From positions 588,001-652,000 of the forward strand of contig NC_011761.1 in assembly GCF_000021485.1 (NCBI RefSeq): a stretch of DNA of 64,000 bases, read 5' to 3'. The stretch is from Acidithiobacillus ferrooxidans ATCC 23270. GTDB lineage: Bacteria; Pseudomonadota; Gammaproteobacteria; Acidithiobacillales; Acidithiobacillaceae. Below the pieces are notes generated by a model. It was not told the origin of the DNA. It saw only the letters and a program-made list of their open reading frames with translations, and did not search any database. Shown piece after piece: positions 29,850-38,473 of this stretch (position 1 is its first letter; the number at the start of each line of letters is the position of its first letter). A program made the position numbers and the translations under genes.

Positions 29850-29896
29850 TAAAAAAGCCACGCAGCCCGATTTTGTGGGTGGGCGACGTGGTTTTG
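29850..29896 (-). terminator. Rho-independent terminator (minus strand, possibly bidirectional)
   Basis: CCACG/CGTGG and GCCC/GGGC pair around a loop, forming an interrupted 9-bp stem. On the minus strand it is followed by CTTTTTTA. On the plus strand TTTT follows, so it may also end the defence operon transcript. Confidence 0.6.
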
Positions 29897-29910
29897 GATT
29901 TAGCGGTTTT

Positions 29911-30114
29911 TCAGAGCGGCGGGTCGTCGGCGGATGGCGGATCGGCAGCTTTCCTATGGGCCTGTGATCGTTCTTCGTAATACCGATGAATCTCCCCTTA
30001 GTACTGGCTTTCGAAGCATTCCGTGAAGCGCTGCAGAAACTCCAGGACCGTGACGGCGGCCTCGTCGGAGAGCGGCGGCATGGGCGTCTGGTCGTTGCAG
30101 GGGTAAGAGATCAT
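29911..30114 (-). pseudogene. small mobile-element-type protein, interrupted by an in-frame TAA
   Basis: A frame starting MISYPCNDQTPMPPLSDEAA runs 38 codons to a TAA at 29998-30000. It continues in the same frame with GEIHRYYEERSQ to a TGA at 29911, ending in ADDPPL. Both halves look like one protein of about 67 residues, and the pattern resembles small hypothetical proteins found beside insertion elements. The downstream minus-strand terminator at 29850-29896 fits this gene. It is probably a decayed gene; the family is not firmly recognised. Confidence 0.5.
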
Positions 30115-30116
30115 GA

Positions 30117-30521
30117 CGGGCTCCTCAGCGGCGACAGCCACTGGTCTTGCACTCCGACAATGGCGCCCCGATGAAATCATCCACCCTGCCGGCCAAGCTC
30201 TACGATCTGGGGATCACCCCGTCCCGGGGCCGACCACGGGTCAGCAATGACAACCCGTATTCAGAGCCCTTGTTCCGAACGCTGAAATACTGTCCGCAGT
30301 GGCCGGAGAGTGGCTTTGCGGACCTCGACACCGCACGAATCTGGGTGCGTGATTTCATCGCCTGGTATAACCATGAGCATCGTCACAGCCGCATTCGCTT
30401 CGTGACGCCGGCCCAGCGTCACCGGGGCGAGGGTCACGCGCTGCTGGCGAAACGTCATGGGCTCTATGAGGCGGCCAAGGCGAGAAATCCTGCGGTACTG
30501 GGGGCTTTCATCTGGCGGCCC
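30117..30521 (+). mobile_element. IS3-family transposase remnant (C-terminal half of OrfB)
   Basis: The frame encodes LVLHSDNGAPMK, then SNDNPYSEPLFRTLKYCPQWP and WYNHEHRHSRIRFVTPAQRH, the classic IS3 OrfB integrase-core C-terminus. It keeps the second catalytic Asp (HSDNG) and the Glu (NPYSE) of the DDE triad. The first Asp and the whole HTH part are missing, as is OrfA. No terminal inverted repeats were found. The frame then runs without a stop into an HsdM-like tail. Confidence 0.8.
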
Positions 30522-30707
30522 ACGATCGACTACGAAGATCTGGTCAGCCGCGACAAGGCGAGCCTGGACATTTTCTGGCTCAGGGACGAATCCCTGGAGG
30601 ATGCAGAGAATCTACCTGCCCTCGCACTGATCCTGCAGGAGATCATGGAGGATCTGGAAGGGGCCTTGGCGCAGTTGCGGGAAATGGCGGGAGATTTGGG
30701 GGGCTGA
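30522..30707 (+). pseudogene. remnant: 3' end of a second type I hsdM, fused to the IS3 fragment
   Basis: About 60 codons, IDYEDLVSRDKASLDIFWLR and on through DESLEDAENLP to a stop at 30705-30707. This is the typical C-terminal tail of another HsdM subfamily (YEDL..RDK.NLDIFWLKD.SLED..LPPP). It is read in frame with the upstream transposase remnant, the junction lying at about 30477-30520. The intact hsdM at 23.7 kb has a different C-terminus, so this is not a copy of it. Confidence 0.6.
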
Positions 30708-30715
30708 TTCAGGCA

Positions 30716-31573
30716 CTACCCGTTTTCACAGAGCAGGTCGTGGATTGTTGCAGCATTCCCGCGAAAGCGTTCGCCGTGGGCGTAGATGGTCAGGCGCTGA
30801 TCCCGCGCGTAACCGACAAGGGTAAGATTGTGGGTCTGTGCAATCCGGATCGCCAGACTGCTGACTCCGGAGATCGCCGCTACGATGGGAACCTGAAAGC
30901 TCAAGGCCTTGAGGGCAATCTCAAAAGTCAGCCGCGAAGACACGCCCAGCAGGATATTTCCGGAAGGCGGCCATCCCTGCCGGAGCGCCGCGCCGATGGT
31001 CTTGTCAACGGCATTGTGGCGGCCGATGTCTTCCCGCACCAGGGTCATGCCGTTGGTGGCGGCCAGGACGGCGGCGTGTGCGGTTCCGGTATGCCGGTTC
31101 AATCGCTGATGAGCGCGCATCTCATGAAGCAGATCATGCACCAGTGCGGGTTCCGCACAGACATCGTGGTCTATGGGTATGGGTGCGAAAGGGACGAGGT
31201 GCTCGAAGTTCGGGGTGCCGCAGAGACCGCAGGCGCTGCCGCCGATTACCAGACGCCTTTTTCGGGCGGCTCTGGCTTCGGCCTCCGCCGAAACCTGCAG
31301 GTAGAGGGTCGACCCTTCCGGAATACAGACAGACTCCCAGGTGATGATATCGGCGACCGACCGGATCACCCCCTCACCGTAAAGGAACCCCATAAAGAAA
31401 TCTTCCAGATGATCGGGGGTGATCATCATCACCGCATAGGGCTTGCCATTGAGGATCAACGAAACCGCCATTTCCTCCAGGATGGCTTCTTCGCATTTCA
31501 CTGAACCGTGCGCGCCGTCCATGCGCCTGGCCGGAGACCAAACTATTCCGTTGCCGCCTGCATCTGTGCGCAT
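30716..31573 (-). CDS. fdhD: formate dehydrogenase accessory sulfurtransferase FdhD
   Basis: Transfers sulfur from IscS to the molybdenum cofactor of formate dehydrogenases. The sulfur-carrying CxxC is in GGSACGLCGTPNFEHL; VREDIGRHNAVDK and the C-terminal YARDQRLTIYAHGERF are family hallmarks. From the ATG at 31573 it is 285 residues and overlaps the upstream small gene by 31 bases; the ATG at 31522 gives 268 residues and is also plausible. It is last in the minus-strand fdhF operon. Confidence 0.93.
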   Translation of the reverse strand: MRTDAGGNGIVWSPARRMDGAHGSVKCEEAILEEMAVSLILNGKPYAVMMITPDHLEDFFMGFLYGEGVIRSVADIITWESVCIPEGSTLYLQVSAEAEARAARKRRLVIGGSACGLCGTPNFEHLVPFAPIPIDHDVCAEPALVHDLLHEMRAHQRLNRHTGTAHAAVLAATNGMTLVREDIGRHNAVDKTIGAALRQGWPPSGNILLGVSSRLTFEIALKALSFQVPIVAAISGVSSLAIRIAQTHNLTLVGYARDQRLTIYAHGERFRGNAATIHDLLCENG

Positions 31574-31842
31574 AGGGCCCTCCCTTCCGATGTCAGCGTG
31601 ATGACGGTTCTGCCCCGTTGTTCTTCCGGGCGAACATAATGAAGCCCACCCCATTGTTCCGAGCTTCCCAAGAGCAGAAGCAGGCGCTCCATCTGGCTGC
31701 GGGGAAGGCCGAGAGACTTGCAGGCTCTGGCCACCGACACTGGCCCTTCCGTGCAAAGCATCCGGAGTAGGGCAATGATCAAGTCCTCCGGAGCGGCATC
31801 GGGTGTATTCCGGTCGTTCTCCGCCTTACGGTCAGGCGACAT
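31543..31842 (-). CDS. small winged-helix-like protein of the formate dehydrogenase operon
   Basis: Protein of 99 residues. Residues 20-90 fit a winged helix-turn-helix: IIALLRMLCTEGPVSVARAC, then KSLGLPRSQMERLLLLLG as a recognition-type helix, then a wing with GRTVITLTSEGRAL. It overlaps the oxidoreductase gene by 11 bases upstream and fdhD downstream, so it is translationally coupled to both. Function unknown; a local regulator is one option, a protein-protein adaptor another. Confidence 0.65.
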   Translation of the reverse strand: MSPDRKAENDRNTPDAAPEDLIIALLRMLCTEGPVSVARACKSLGLPRSQMERLLLLLGSSEQWGGLHYVRPEEQRGRTVITLTSEGRALCAQMQAATE

Positions 31843-34108
31843 GGTGTTCGCCTCCCTTTGTCCGCGCCAGGGTCACCGGGATCGATTTGGACGTCGGCGT
31901 GCGGGCGCGATCAGCGTAGCTGGACAAGGGCACCAATACGTTCAATTCCGGGTAATAACCCGCGAGCATCCCTTTGGGAATATCGAACGCAACCAGCAGG
32001 AAGTCTCGAGCCACACGTTCACCGTCTGTCCAGTGCGAGGTGATGTCCACCCAGTCATTGGCCTGAAAACCCATGTCCCGAATATCCTCCGGATGCATGA
32101 AACACACGTTGCGCAGGCCGGATACGCCGCGATAACGGTCCTCGTAACCATAAATCGTGGTGTTGTACTGATCGTGGCTGCGAATCGTCATCAGGGTGAA
32201 GAGCTTTTCGGAGGTCTGCGGCACAAAATGGTCGTCGGCGATGGTGGACAGCGCCTTGGCCAGAAAATTGGCCTTGCCGCTGGCAGTGGGCCATACCCGT
32301 GAACGGGGTGGCAGATCCAGATGAAAACCCCGTGGTTTATGGACCCGTTCGTTGAAATGCTCGAAACCCGGCACCACGCGCGCAATGCGGTCGCGAATGA
32401 GGTCATAGTCCCCCATGAGTTGCAGCCACGGGGTGGGGCTGAGCGGCAGGGTCGCCCGCGCCAGACGCGCCACGATGGCACATTCCGACAGCAGGGAAGG
32501 GGAGGCCGGCTCGTTCATCCCCTGGGAGATGTGCACCATGCAGAAGGTGTCCTCCACCGTCACGCCTTGGGGGCCAGTTTTTTGGATGTCGATCTCCGTG
32601 CGTCCCAGGCAGGGTAAAATCAAGGACTGTTCGCCGTGGACGATGTGGGACCGGTTGAGTTTGGTGGTCACATGTACCGTCATCGCGCAGCGCCGGAGCG
32701 CTGCGTGGGCGCGCGCCGTGTCGGGTGTGGCGTTGGCAAAATTGCCACCCAGCCCGAAAAAGAACTTGGCTCGCCCATCCTCCATCGCTTCGATGCTGGC
32801 TACCGTATCGTAGCCATGCTGCCGCGGCGGCGCAAAATGGAACTCCGCCCCGAGGCGTTGCAGAAACTCCGGGGAAGGTTTCTCATATATCCCCATGGTC
32901 CGGTCACCCTGCACATTGCTGTGACCGCGAATCGGCGAGGGCCCGGCGCCAGGTTTGCCGATATTACCCTTGAGCAGCAGCACGTTCAGGAACATCTGGA
33001 TGGTGGCCACCGCGTGCTTTTGCTGGGTAATGCCCATTCCCCACGTAAATATGGCGGCCTGTCCCTGATCATAGATGCGCCCGATCTCCTCCAGATCGTG
33101 GCGGCTGAGGCCGCTCTGTTCCTCGATCTGTGTCCAAGGCGTGTTCATGACCAGATCGCGGAAACCGTCAAACCCCTGGGTATGCTCCTCGATAAACGCC
33201 TGATCGGGGTTCCCGGACTCCAGGATGGTGCGGGCAATCCCCATGGCAATGGCGTAATCGCCACCGCTCCGGGGCTGGTAGTAGTGGCTGGCGATGGGGG
33301 TGGCGTGATTGGTGAGCATCTCCACCGGATGTTGGGGATGCAGGAATCGCTCCAGTCCGCGTTCATGCAAGGGGTTGAAGACCAGGATACGCGCACCCCT
33401 TTTGGATGCCTCGCTCAGCGTCGCCAACATACGTGGGGCACAGGTCCCAGGATTATGACCGAACATCAGGATGGTATCGGTCAGTTCAAAATCATCCAGG
33501 GTTACCATGGCCTTACCTACCCCGATGGATTCGGGCATGGCCAGGCTGGTTGGCTCATGACACATGTTGGAACAGTCGGGGAGATTATTGGTACCGAATT
33601 CCCGCACAAAGAGCTGATATAAAAATGCGGCTTCATTGGAGGTACGCCCAGACGTGTAAAATATGGCCTCGTCGGGGGATGCCAGGGCATTGAGTTGCGC
33701 GGCGATCCGCGCAAAGGCGGTATCCCAGCTGACGGGTACGTAGCGGTCACTCTGCGGATCGTAAGCCATGGGCTCGGTCAGACGCCCCTGCTCTTCCAGA
33801 AAATAGTCCGTTTGCTCCGCCAGCCAGGACAGGGTGTGCGCTGCAAAAAAATCCGCGGTCACCCGTTTGCCGGTAGCTTCGGCGGCGACGGCCTTGACCC
33901 CATTCTCACAGAACTCGAAACTGGAATGCGCCTCGGGATCTCCCCAGGCGCAACCCGGACAATCAAAACCTTCCGCCTGATTCATTTTGAGGAGCAGGGC
34001 GGCACCGTCCGTCAGCGCGTGTTCCTGACGCAAGCTGCGCAGCGAGGCACGCAGGGATCCCCAACCTCCCGCCGGTTGTTGGTAATGGGTGATCTTGAAC
34101 GAAGACAT
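31832..34108 (-). CDS. FdhF/YdeP family molybdopterin oxidoreductase (probable formate dehydrogenase)
   Basis: Molybdopterin-dependent oxidoreductase of 758 residues. The N-terminus has FDCPGCAWGDPE instead of a full [4Fe-4S] CxxCxxxC set. SCNMCHEP-type cofactor contacts appear as LPDCSNMCHEPTS near residue 175, then MFGHNPGTCAPRML and the dinucleotide-binding C-terminal domain. This is the YdeP/FdhF (TIGR01701-type) family, present in acidophiles and in E. coli acid resistance. No beta or gamma subunit gene is adjacent, although FdhD is, which favours formate as substrate. ATG at 34108 follows a GGAGGGA site. Confidence 0.85.
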   Translation of the reverse strand: MSSFKITHYQQPAGGWGSLRASLRSLRQEHALTDGAALLLKMNQAEGFDCPGCAWGDPEAHSSFEFCENGVKAVAAEATGKRVTADFFAAHTLSWLAEQTDYFLEEQGRLTEPMAYDPQSDRYVPVSWDTAFARIAAQLNALASPDEAIFYTSGRTSNEAAFLYQLFVREFGTNNLPDCSNMCHEPTSLAMPESIGVGKAMVTLDDFELTDTILMFGHNPGTCAPRMLATLSEASKRGARILVFNPLHERGLERFLHPQHPVEMLTNHATPIASHYYQPRSGGDYAIAMGIARTILESGNPDQAFIEEHTQGFDGFRDLVMNTPWTQIEEQSGLSRHDLEEIGRIYDQGQAAIFTWGMGITQQKHAVATIQMFLNVLLLKGNIGKPGAGPSPIRGHSNVQGDRTMGIYEKPSPEFLQRLGAEFHFAPPRQHGYDTVASIEAMEDGRAKFFFGLGGNFANATPDTARAHAALRRCAMTVHVTTKLNRSHIVHGEQSLILPCLGRTEIDIQKTGPQGVTVEDTFCMVHISQGMNEPASPSLLSECAIVARLARATLPLSPTPWLQLMGDYDLIRDRIARVVPGFEHFNERVHKPRGFHLDLPPRSRVWPTASGKANFLAKALSTIADDHFVPQTSEKLFTLMTIRSHDQYNTTIYGYEDRYRGVSGLRNVCFMHPEDIRDMGFQANDWVDITSHWTDGERVARDFLLVAFDIPKGMLAGYYPELNVLVPLSSYADRARTPTSKSIPVTLARTKGGEHHVA

Positions 34109-34308
34109 AATCCCTCCGGGAATGATCGAAATGTACGGGGCAGCATCACCAACCAGTTGCGACTCATGATACAATGACAACACCATTAGCAGTTTTCGCG
34201 CCAGGGGTGCATGATCGTGTCGATTATTATATCTCCAAACGCTTATTTGACTCGGTATTCCCCCAGAACCAGACTATTGGCAAACCGGATGAAGGTGGAC
34301 ATACGATA

Positions 34309-36267
34309 ATGTCTCATTATGATACGGATCCATCAATGGATAATGACTATATAACCCATGCCTGGGATCGTTGCACCGGACAATATCGGTTGGACGTGAA
34401 TGGTGCCCCGGAACTGCAAAGACTGGATGCGGGCAACCTCGGGCGACTGCTCGAGGAACAGCATCTTTTTGTAGAGATCGGATCTGCGGAAATGACGCGT
34501 CTGATTAAACAGACGTTGCGATTTTCCGAGGATGCCATGCTGCCGTCACCAGATTGTACATTGCTGTTGCTGGATGCCGGCGGTGTTGCTCTGCACGCTG
34601 TCGGAACGGAACTCGAGAGCGGACGTGATGCCCGCTATTCGGGTATGGACGCCGGATTCATATGGCGGGAAGAGTATGTCGGGGTGACCGGACCGAGCCT
34701 TTGTCTGCATGACATGAAGCCCCGCATGGTCCACCGGGAGGAGCATTTATTTAGGAACTTTGTGGAGATGGCGTGCTGCGCGATGCCTATTTGGGCGCCA
34801 TCTGGCGCACTGCTGGGGGTGATCGATTCAACCTATTCCCGCAGCGGTTATGCGAAGTCGGCATATGTCTCGGTCATGCCGCTGCTGGCGCAACTGGCAC
34901 GGCGGATCGAAATGAAATATTTCGCCCGGAATTATCAGGACCATGTCATTCTGTCGGTGAACAGGCTGAACGACTATACCGACCATGATGATGAAGCATT
35001 GTTTGCAATTAACGAGAATGGCGTCATTGTTGCGGCGGAATTCGCGCTGACGAAAGGCACTATCGGTGATGCCAAGGGCGGTCTTGTTGGTGCGAACTTG
35101 CGGGATGTGTTCGACGTTTCGCTGGACAAGATGCTGGACGATCACCATCGTGCCGAAAAGTCGCACTCCAGAACCCTGCTCCGGAATACCGGAAGGCATG
35201 ATGGTCTGCGGGTATTTTCGCTGCCGGACAAAGTGTCGTTCACGGCTGTCGTGAACGGTATTCTCCGGAATACACCGCATTCCAGGGACGAAGCTTCGGT
35301 TCAGGTGCATGATTCCCTGTTGGCGTTGTCGGGCGATGACGCGGTGGTATCGGAGAATATTCGTCGTATCCATAAAGTATTGAACAAAAACATCAGTATT
35401 CTGCTACTGGGCGAAACCGGCACTGGCAAAGATACCCTTGCGCGCGCCATACACCGCGCCAGCGATAGAAGAGATAAACCTTTTGTTGCGATCAATTGTG
35501 CAGCCATACCCGAATCGCTCATCGAGAGCGAGCTATTCGGGTATGAGCCCGGCTCCTTTACCGGGGCGAGTCGCGTGGGCAAGCAGGGTAAGGTGATGGC
35601 CGCCAATGGTGGCACGCTGTTCCTCGATGAAATCGGAGACATGCCCGCCGCGCTTCAGGGGCGTCTGCTGCGAGTTCTCGAAGAACGGGAGGTTACCCCC
35701 CTTGGTACCACCAAAGCCAGCCCCGTAGATATTCGGGTGATCAGTGCAACCAATAAGTCGATCAATGATCTGGTGCAGCAGGGAGGCTTTCGGACTGACC
35801 TGCTTTATCGGATTAATGATGTCGTGCTAAGCCTGCCGCCACTGCGGGAACGGAGCGATAAAATCCGGCTCGTGGAAACCATTTGTCAACAGGAATGTGG
35901 CGTATCTGAAATGGAGATATCAGCGGAAGTATGGAATATTTTTCTGGGTTATTCCTGGCCTGGTAATATCCGCGAACTTCGTAGTGTGATTCGTACTGCC
36001 CTGGCGCTGAGTGATGGTAATGCCATCCGCTGCGAAGACCTGCCGGAACGGCTGGTGACCGGCGAAAGGGCCGGTGGCCGCGTAACAACGGCACCGGCGA
36101 CCACACCACCATGGAGCGATAGCGACGCGCTGGAGCGGAACAGAATCCTCGCGGAGTTGGAGCGTCACCACTGGCGGGTGATCGATACCGCGAAATTCCT
36201 CAAGGTCAGTCGTAATACTTTGTACCGTAAAATGCGCCTGTATGGCATTATGGACGCTGACGCATAA
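34309..36267 (+). CDS. AcoR-like sigma-54 dependent transcriptional activator
   Basis: Enhancer-binding protein of 652 residues. An N-terminal GAF-like sensor region (about 30-340) precedes the AAA+ domain. That domain has Walker A GETGTGKD at 368-375, the sigma-54 contact loop GSFTGA at 415-420 (Ser in place of the usual Ala), Walker B GGTLFLDEIGD, and a Fis-type HTH at the C-terminus (DTAKFLKVSRNTLYRKMRLYG). There is no receiver domain, so a small ligand is the likely signal. It is divergent from the formate dehydrogenase and upstream of gfa. An earlier in-frame ATG at 34174 would consume most of the divergent promoter region. Confidence 0.9.
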   Translation: MSHYDTDPSMDNDYITHAWDRCTGQYRLDVNGAPELQRLDAGNLGRLLEEQHLFVEIGSAEMTRLIKQTLRFSEDAMLPSPDCTLLLLDAGGVALHAVGTELESGRDARYSGMDAGFIWREEYVGVTGPSLCLHDMKPRMVHREEHLFRNFVEMACCAMPIWAPSGALLGVIDSTYSRSGYAKSAYVSVMPLLAQLARRIEMKYFARNYQDHVILSVNRLNDYTDHDDEALFAINENGVIVAAEFALTKGTIGDAKGGLVGANLRDVFDVSLDKMLDDHHRAEKSHSRTLLRNTGRHDGLRVFSLPDKVSFTAVVNGILRNTPHSRDEASVQVHDSLLALSGDDAVVSENIRRIHKVLNKNISILLLGETGTGKDTLARAIHRASDRRDKPFVAINCAAIPESLIESELFGYEPGSFTGASRVGKQGKVMAANGGTLFLDEIGDMPAALQGRLLRVLEEREVTPLGTTKASPVDIRVISATNKSINDLVQQGGFRTDLLYRINDVVLSLPPLRERSDKIRLVETICQQECGVSEMEISAEVWNIFLGYSWPGNIRELRSVIRTALALSDGNAIRCEDLPERLVTGERAGGRVTTAPATTPPWSDSDALERNRILAELERHHWRVIDTAKFLKVSRNTLYRKMRLYGIMDADA

Positions 36268-36306
36268 ATTGGTGTCTATTGCATCAATGCAGTCTTATGA
36301 TTGGCA

Positions 36307-36332
36307 GGAAAAGCATGATATCCTGCTTTTCC
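36307..36332 (+). terminator. 9-bp inverted repeat after the activator gene
   Basis: GGAAAAGCA and TGCTTTTCC pair perfectly around an 8-base loop, 40 bases after the stop codon. An alternative, overlapping pairing GCAGGA/TCCTGC exists. It could be a terminator of the activator gene, although the T-run lies in the stem, or a protein-binding palindrome. Confidence 0.4.
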
Positions 36333-36382
36333 GTACATCATTTCACCGGAACATTCTTGCATCGTTTTTCTCTGGTGCCGGT

Positions 36383-36402
36383 TCTGCTGCAATCGCAGCA
36401 GA
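36383..36402 (+). promoter_or_regulatory. 8-bp inverted repeat, candidate upstream activating site
   Basis: TCTGCTGC-AATC-GCAGCAGA is a perfect inverted repeat about 160 bases upstream of the sigma-54 promoter at 36549, a usual distance for an enhancer-binding protein. Confidence 0.4.
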
Positions 36403-36426
36403 GCCGGGCGGGATGCATCGCCCGTG

Positions 36427-36439
36427 TGACATTATGTCA
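36427..36439 (+). promoter_or_regulatory. palindrome TGACATTATGTCA, candidate upstream activating site
   Basis: A perfect 13-base palindrome about 115 bases upstream of the -24 element. Together with the repeat at 36383 it is a candidate binding site for the AcoR-like activator encoded just upstream. Confidence 0.45.
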
Positions 36440-36548
36440 TCTTCAGATGAACATTATGTGCAGCGTCGGGCCGGATAATACGATCATTGCGGCGTGATGG
36501 CCCATGCCCCCTTTCCCCAAGAACACGTGGAAATCCGTCGGCGCACAA

Positions 36549-36564
36549 TGGCACAATAATTGCT
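36549..36564 (+). promoter_or_regulatory. sigma-54 promoter of the gfa-adhC-fghA operon
   Basis: TGGCACAATAATTGCT matches the -24/-12 consensus TGGCAC-N5-TTGCW at every defined position. It lies 117 bases before the gfa start codon, downstream of the sigma-54 activator gene. Confidence 0.85.
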
Positions 36565-36680
36565 AATCATTTGTGGATCCGGATTTCATGTCTCGAAAAG
36601 TTTTTTGCCGCACCATTGTCCTTGGGCGTCAGATGGTGCTCAAGCATATACCGTTGAATTCTGCTTAGGAGGTATTGGAT

Positions 36681-37265
36681 ATGCCAAGCTCGGTTACCAT
36701 TCATCCGTCCGTGGATCATGGGGTCACAGCGGGATCGTCCCATTTTCATGGGGGTACCTTACATTGCCATTGCACCCATAACCCGGTGCTGGTGGAGGTG
36801 AAGTCGCAACTGGCCCACAATCATGCGTGTGGTTGCACCAAATGCTGGAAGCCCAAAGGCGCCAAGTTTTCGGTGGTTGGGGTCGTGCCCAGGGATTCGG
36901 TCACGGTGCTCGAGAACGGCGATAAACTCCATGTGGTCGATCCGAGTGCGGTGATTCAGCGCCACGCGTGCAAGGGGTGCGGCGTTCACCTGTTTGGCCG
37001 CATTGAAAATAAAGACCACGCGTTTTATGGTCTGGACTTCGTTCACTCCGAACTGTCGCCGGAGAAGGGTTGGGCGGCCCCCGAATTCGCGGCCTTCGTC
37101 TCGTCGATCATTGAAGGCGGTTTGGCTGCCCCGTCGGAAATGGCGGGAATCCGCGCGCGGCTGACGGAACTGGGGCTGGCGCCCTATGACTGCCTCTCGC
37201 CACCGCTGATGGATGCGTTGGCGACCCACGCCGCAAGGCAAAAAGGCGTTCTCAAGGAAGCCTGA
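36681..37265 (+). CDS. gfa: S-(hydroxymethyl)glutathione synthase (formaldehyde-activating enzyme)
   Basis: Zinc protein of 194 residues that speeds condensation of formaldehyde with glutathione. The family cysteines are in [24 protein letters not shown] and [12 protein letters not shown]. The length equals that of the Paracoccus Gfa protein as I recall it. The ATG at 36681 follows AGGAGG. It is first in the operon gfa-adhC-fghA, under a sigma-54 promoter. Confidence 0.93.
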   Translation: MPSSVTIHPSVDHGVTAGSSHFHGGTLHCHCTHNPVLVEVKSQLAHNHACGCTKCWKPKGAKFSVVGVVPRDSVTVLENGDKLHVVDPSAVIQRHACKGCGVHLFGRIENKDHAFYGLDFVHSELSPEKGWAAPEFAAFVSSIIEGGLAAPSEMAGIRARLTELGLAPYDCLSPPLMDALATHAARQKGVLKEA

Positions 37266-37363
37266 TGATATCGCAGATCCGCCCCATGGTGCACCCGACC
37301 GAAAATGCGGTGGCGCCGAAGGCGGGGTTTTAGCAAAAATGATTCTTACAGGAGTCCACAGTC

Positions 37364-38473
37364 ATGGATGTTCGCGCAGCAGTCGCCTTTGAGGCGGGTA
37401 AACCACTGGTCATCGAAACCGTGCAACTGGACGGTCCCAAGGAGGGGGAGGTACTGGTGGAGCTCAAGGCCACCGGCATCTGCCACACCGACCATTTTAC
37501 CCTTTCCGGTGCAGATCCCGAGGGCCTGTTCCCGTGTATTCTCGGCCATGAAGGCGCCGGGATCGTCGTTGACGTTGGCCCGGGTGTGAAGAGTGTCAAA
37601 AAGGGCGACCACGTCATTCCCTTGTATACTCCGGAATGTCGCGAATGCGAGTATTGTCTTTCGCGCAAGACCAATCTCTGTCAGAAGATTCGGACGACCC
37701 AGGGGAAGGGACTGATGCCCGACGGGACGACGCGCTTTTCGTTCAAAGGCAAGCCGTTGTTCCATTACATGGGTTGTTCGACCTTCGCCAATTATACCGT
37801 GATGCCCGAAATCGCCTTGGCCAAAATTCGGGAGGACGCCCCCTTTGACACCACCTGCTATATCGGCTGCGGGGTAACCACGGGCATTGGTGCCGTGGTG
37901 TTTACGGCGAAGGTGGAACCGGGTGCCAATGTGGTGGTTTTTGGACTGGGCGGCATCGGCCTGAATGTGATTCAGGGCGCCAAACTGGTGGGCGCCAACA
38001 TGATCATCGGGGTGGACATCAACCCGGCCCGGGAGGCCATAGCCCGGAAGTTCGGCATGACGCATTTCGTCAATCCGAAGGAGGTGGAAGGCGACCTCGT
38101 ATCCCATCTGGTCGAACTGACTCATGGTGGTGCGGATTACAGCTTCGAGTGCATCGGTAATGTAAAAGTCATGCGTCAGGCCCTGGAGTGCTGTCATAAA
38201 GGCTGGGGTGTTTCCTGCATCATCGGTGTTGCCGGCGCCGGCCAAGAGATATCGACCCGCCCCTTCCAGTTGGTTACCGGACGGCGGTGGATCGGCAGTG
38301 CGTTCGGCGGCGCCCGCGGGCGTACCGACGTTCCGAAAATAGTCGACTGGTACATGGAGAAGAAGATCAATATCGACGACCTGATCACTCACCGCCTCAA
38401 GCTGGAAGATATCAACGAAGGGTTCCATCTTCTGGAAACGGGGCAATCCATTCGCAGTGTGGTGGTGTATTGA
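37364..38473 (+). CDS. adhC: S-(hydroxymethyl)glutathione dehydrogenase / class III alcohol dehydrogenase
   Basis: Zinc alcohol dehydrogenase of 369 residues that oxidises S-hydroxymethylglutathione to S-formylglutathione with NAD+. Catalytic zinc ligands are C40 (GICHTDH) and H62/E63 (GHEGAG). Structural zinc cysteines are C92, C95, C98 and C106. The coenzyme site is FGLGGIGLNVIQGA. Its stop overlaps the fghA start (TGATG), so the two are coupled. Confidence 0.96.
   Translation: MDVRAAVAFEAGKPLVIETVQLDGPKEGEVLVELKATGICHTDHFTLSGADPEGLFPCILGHEGAGIVVDVGPGVKSVKKGDHVIPLYTPECRECEYCLSRKTNLCQKIRTTQGKGLMPDGTTRFSFKGKPLFHYMGCSTFANYTVMPEIALAKIREDAPFDTTCYIGCGVTTGIGAVVFTAKVEPGANVVVFGLGGIGLNVIQGAKLVGANMIIGVDINPAREAIARKFGMTHFVNPKEVEGDLVSHLVELTHGGADYSFECIGNVKVMRQALECCHKGWGVSCIIGVAGAGQEISTRPFQLVTGRRWIGSAFGGARGRTDVPKIVDWYMEKKINIDDLITHRLKLEDINEGFHLLETGQSIRSVVVY

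Noticed and set aside
34174-34308. N-terminal extension of the AcoR-like activator
   Set aside because: It would cover nearly all of the divergent promoter region and lacks similarity; the ATG at 34309 has an AAGGTGG site.
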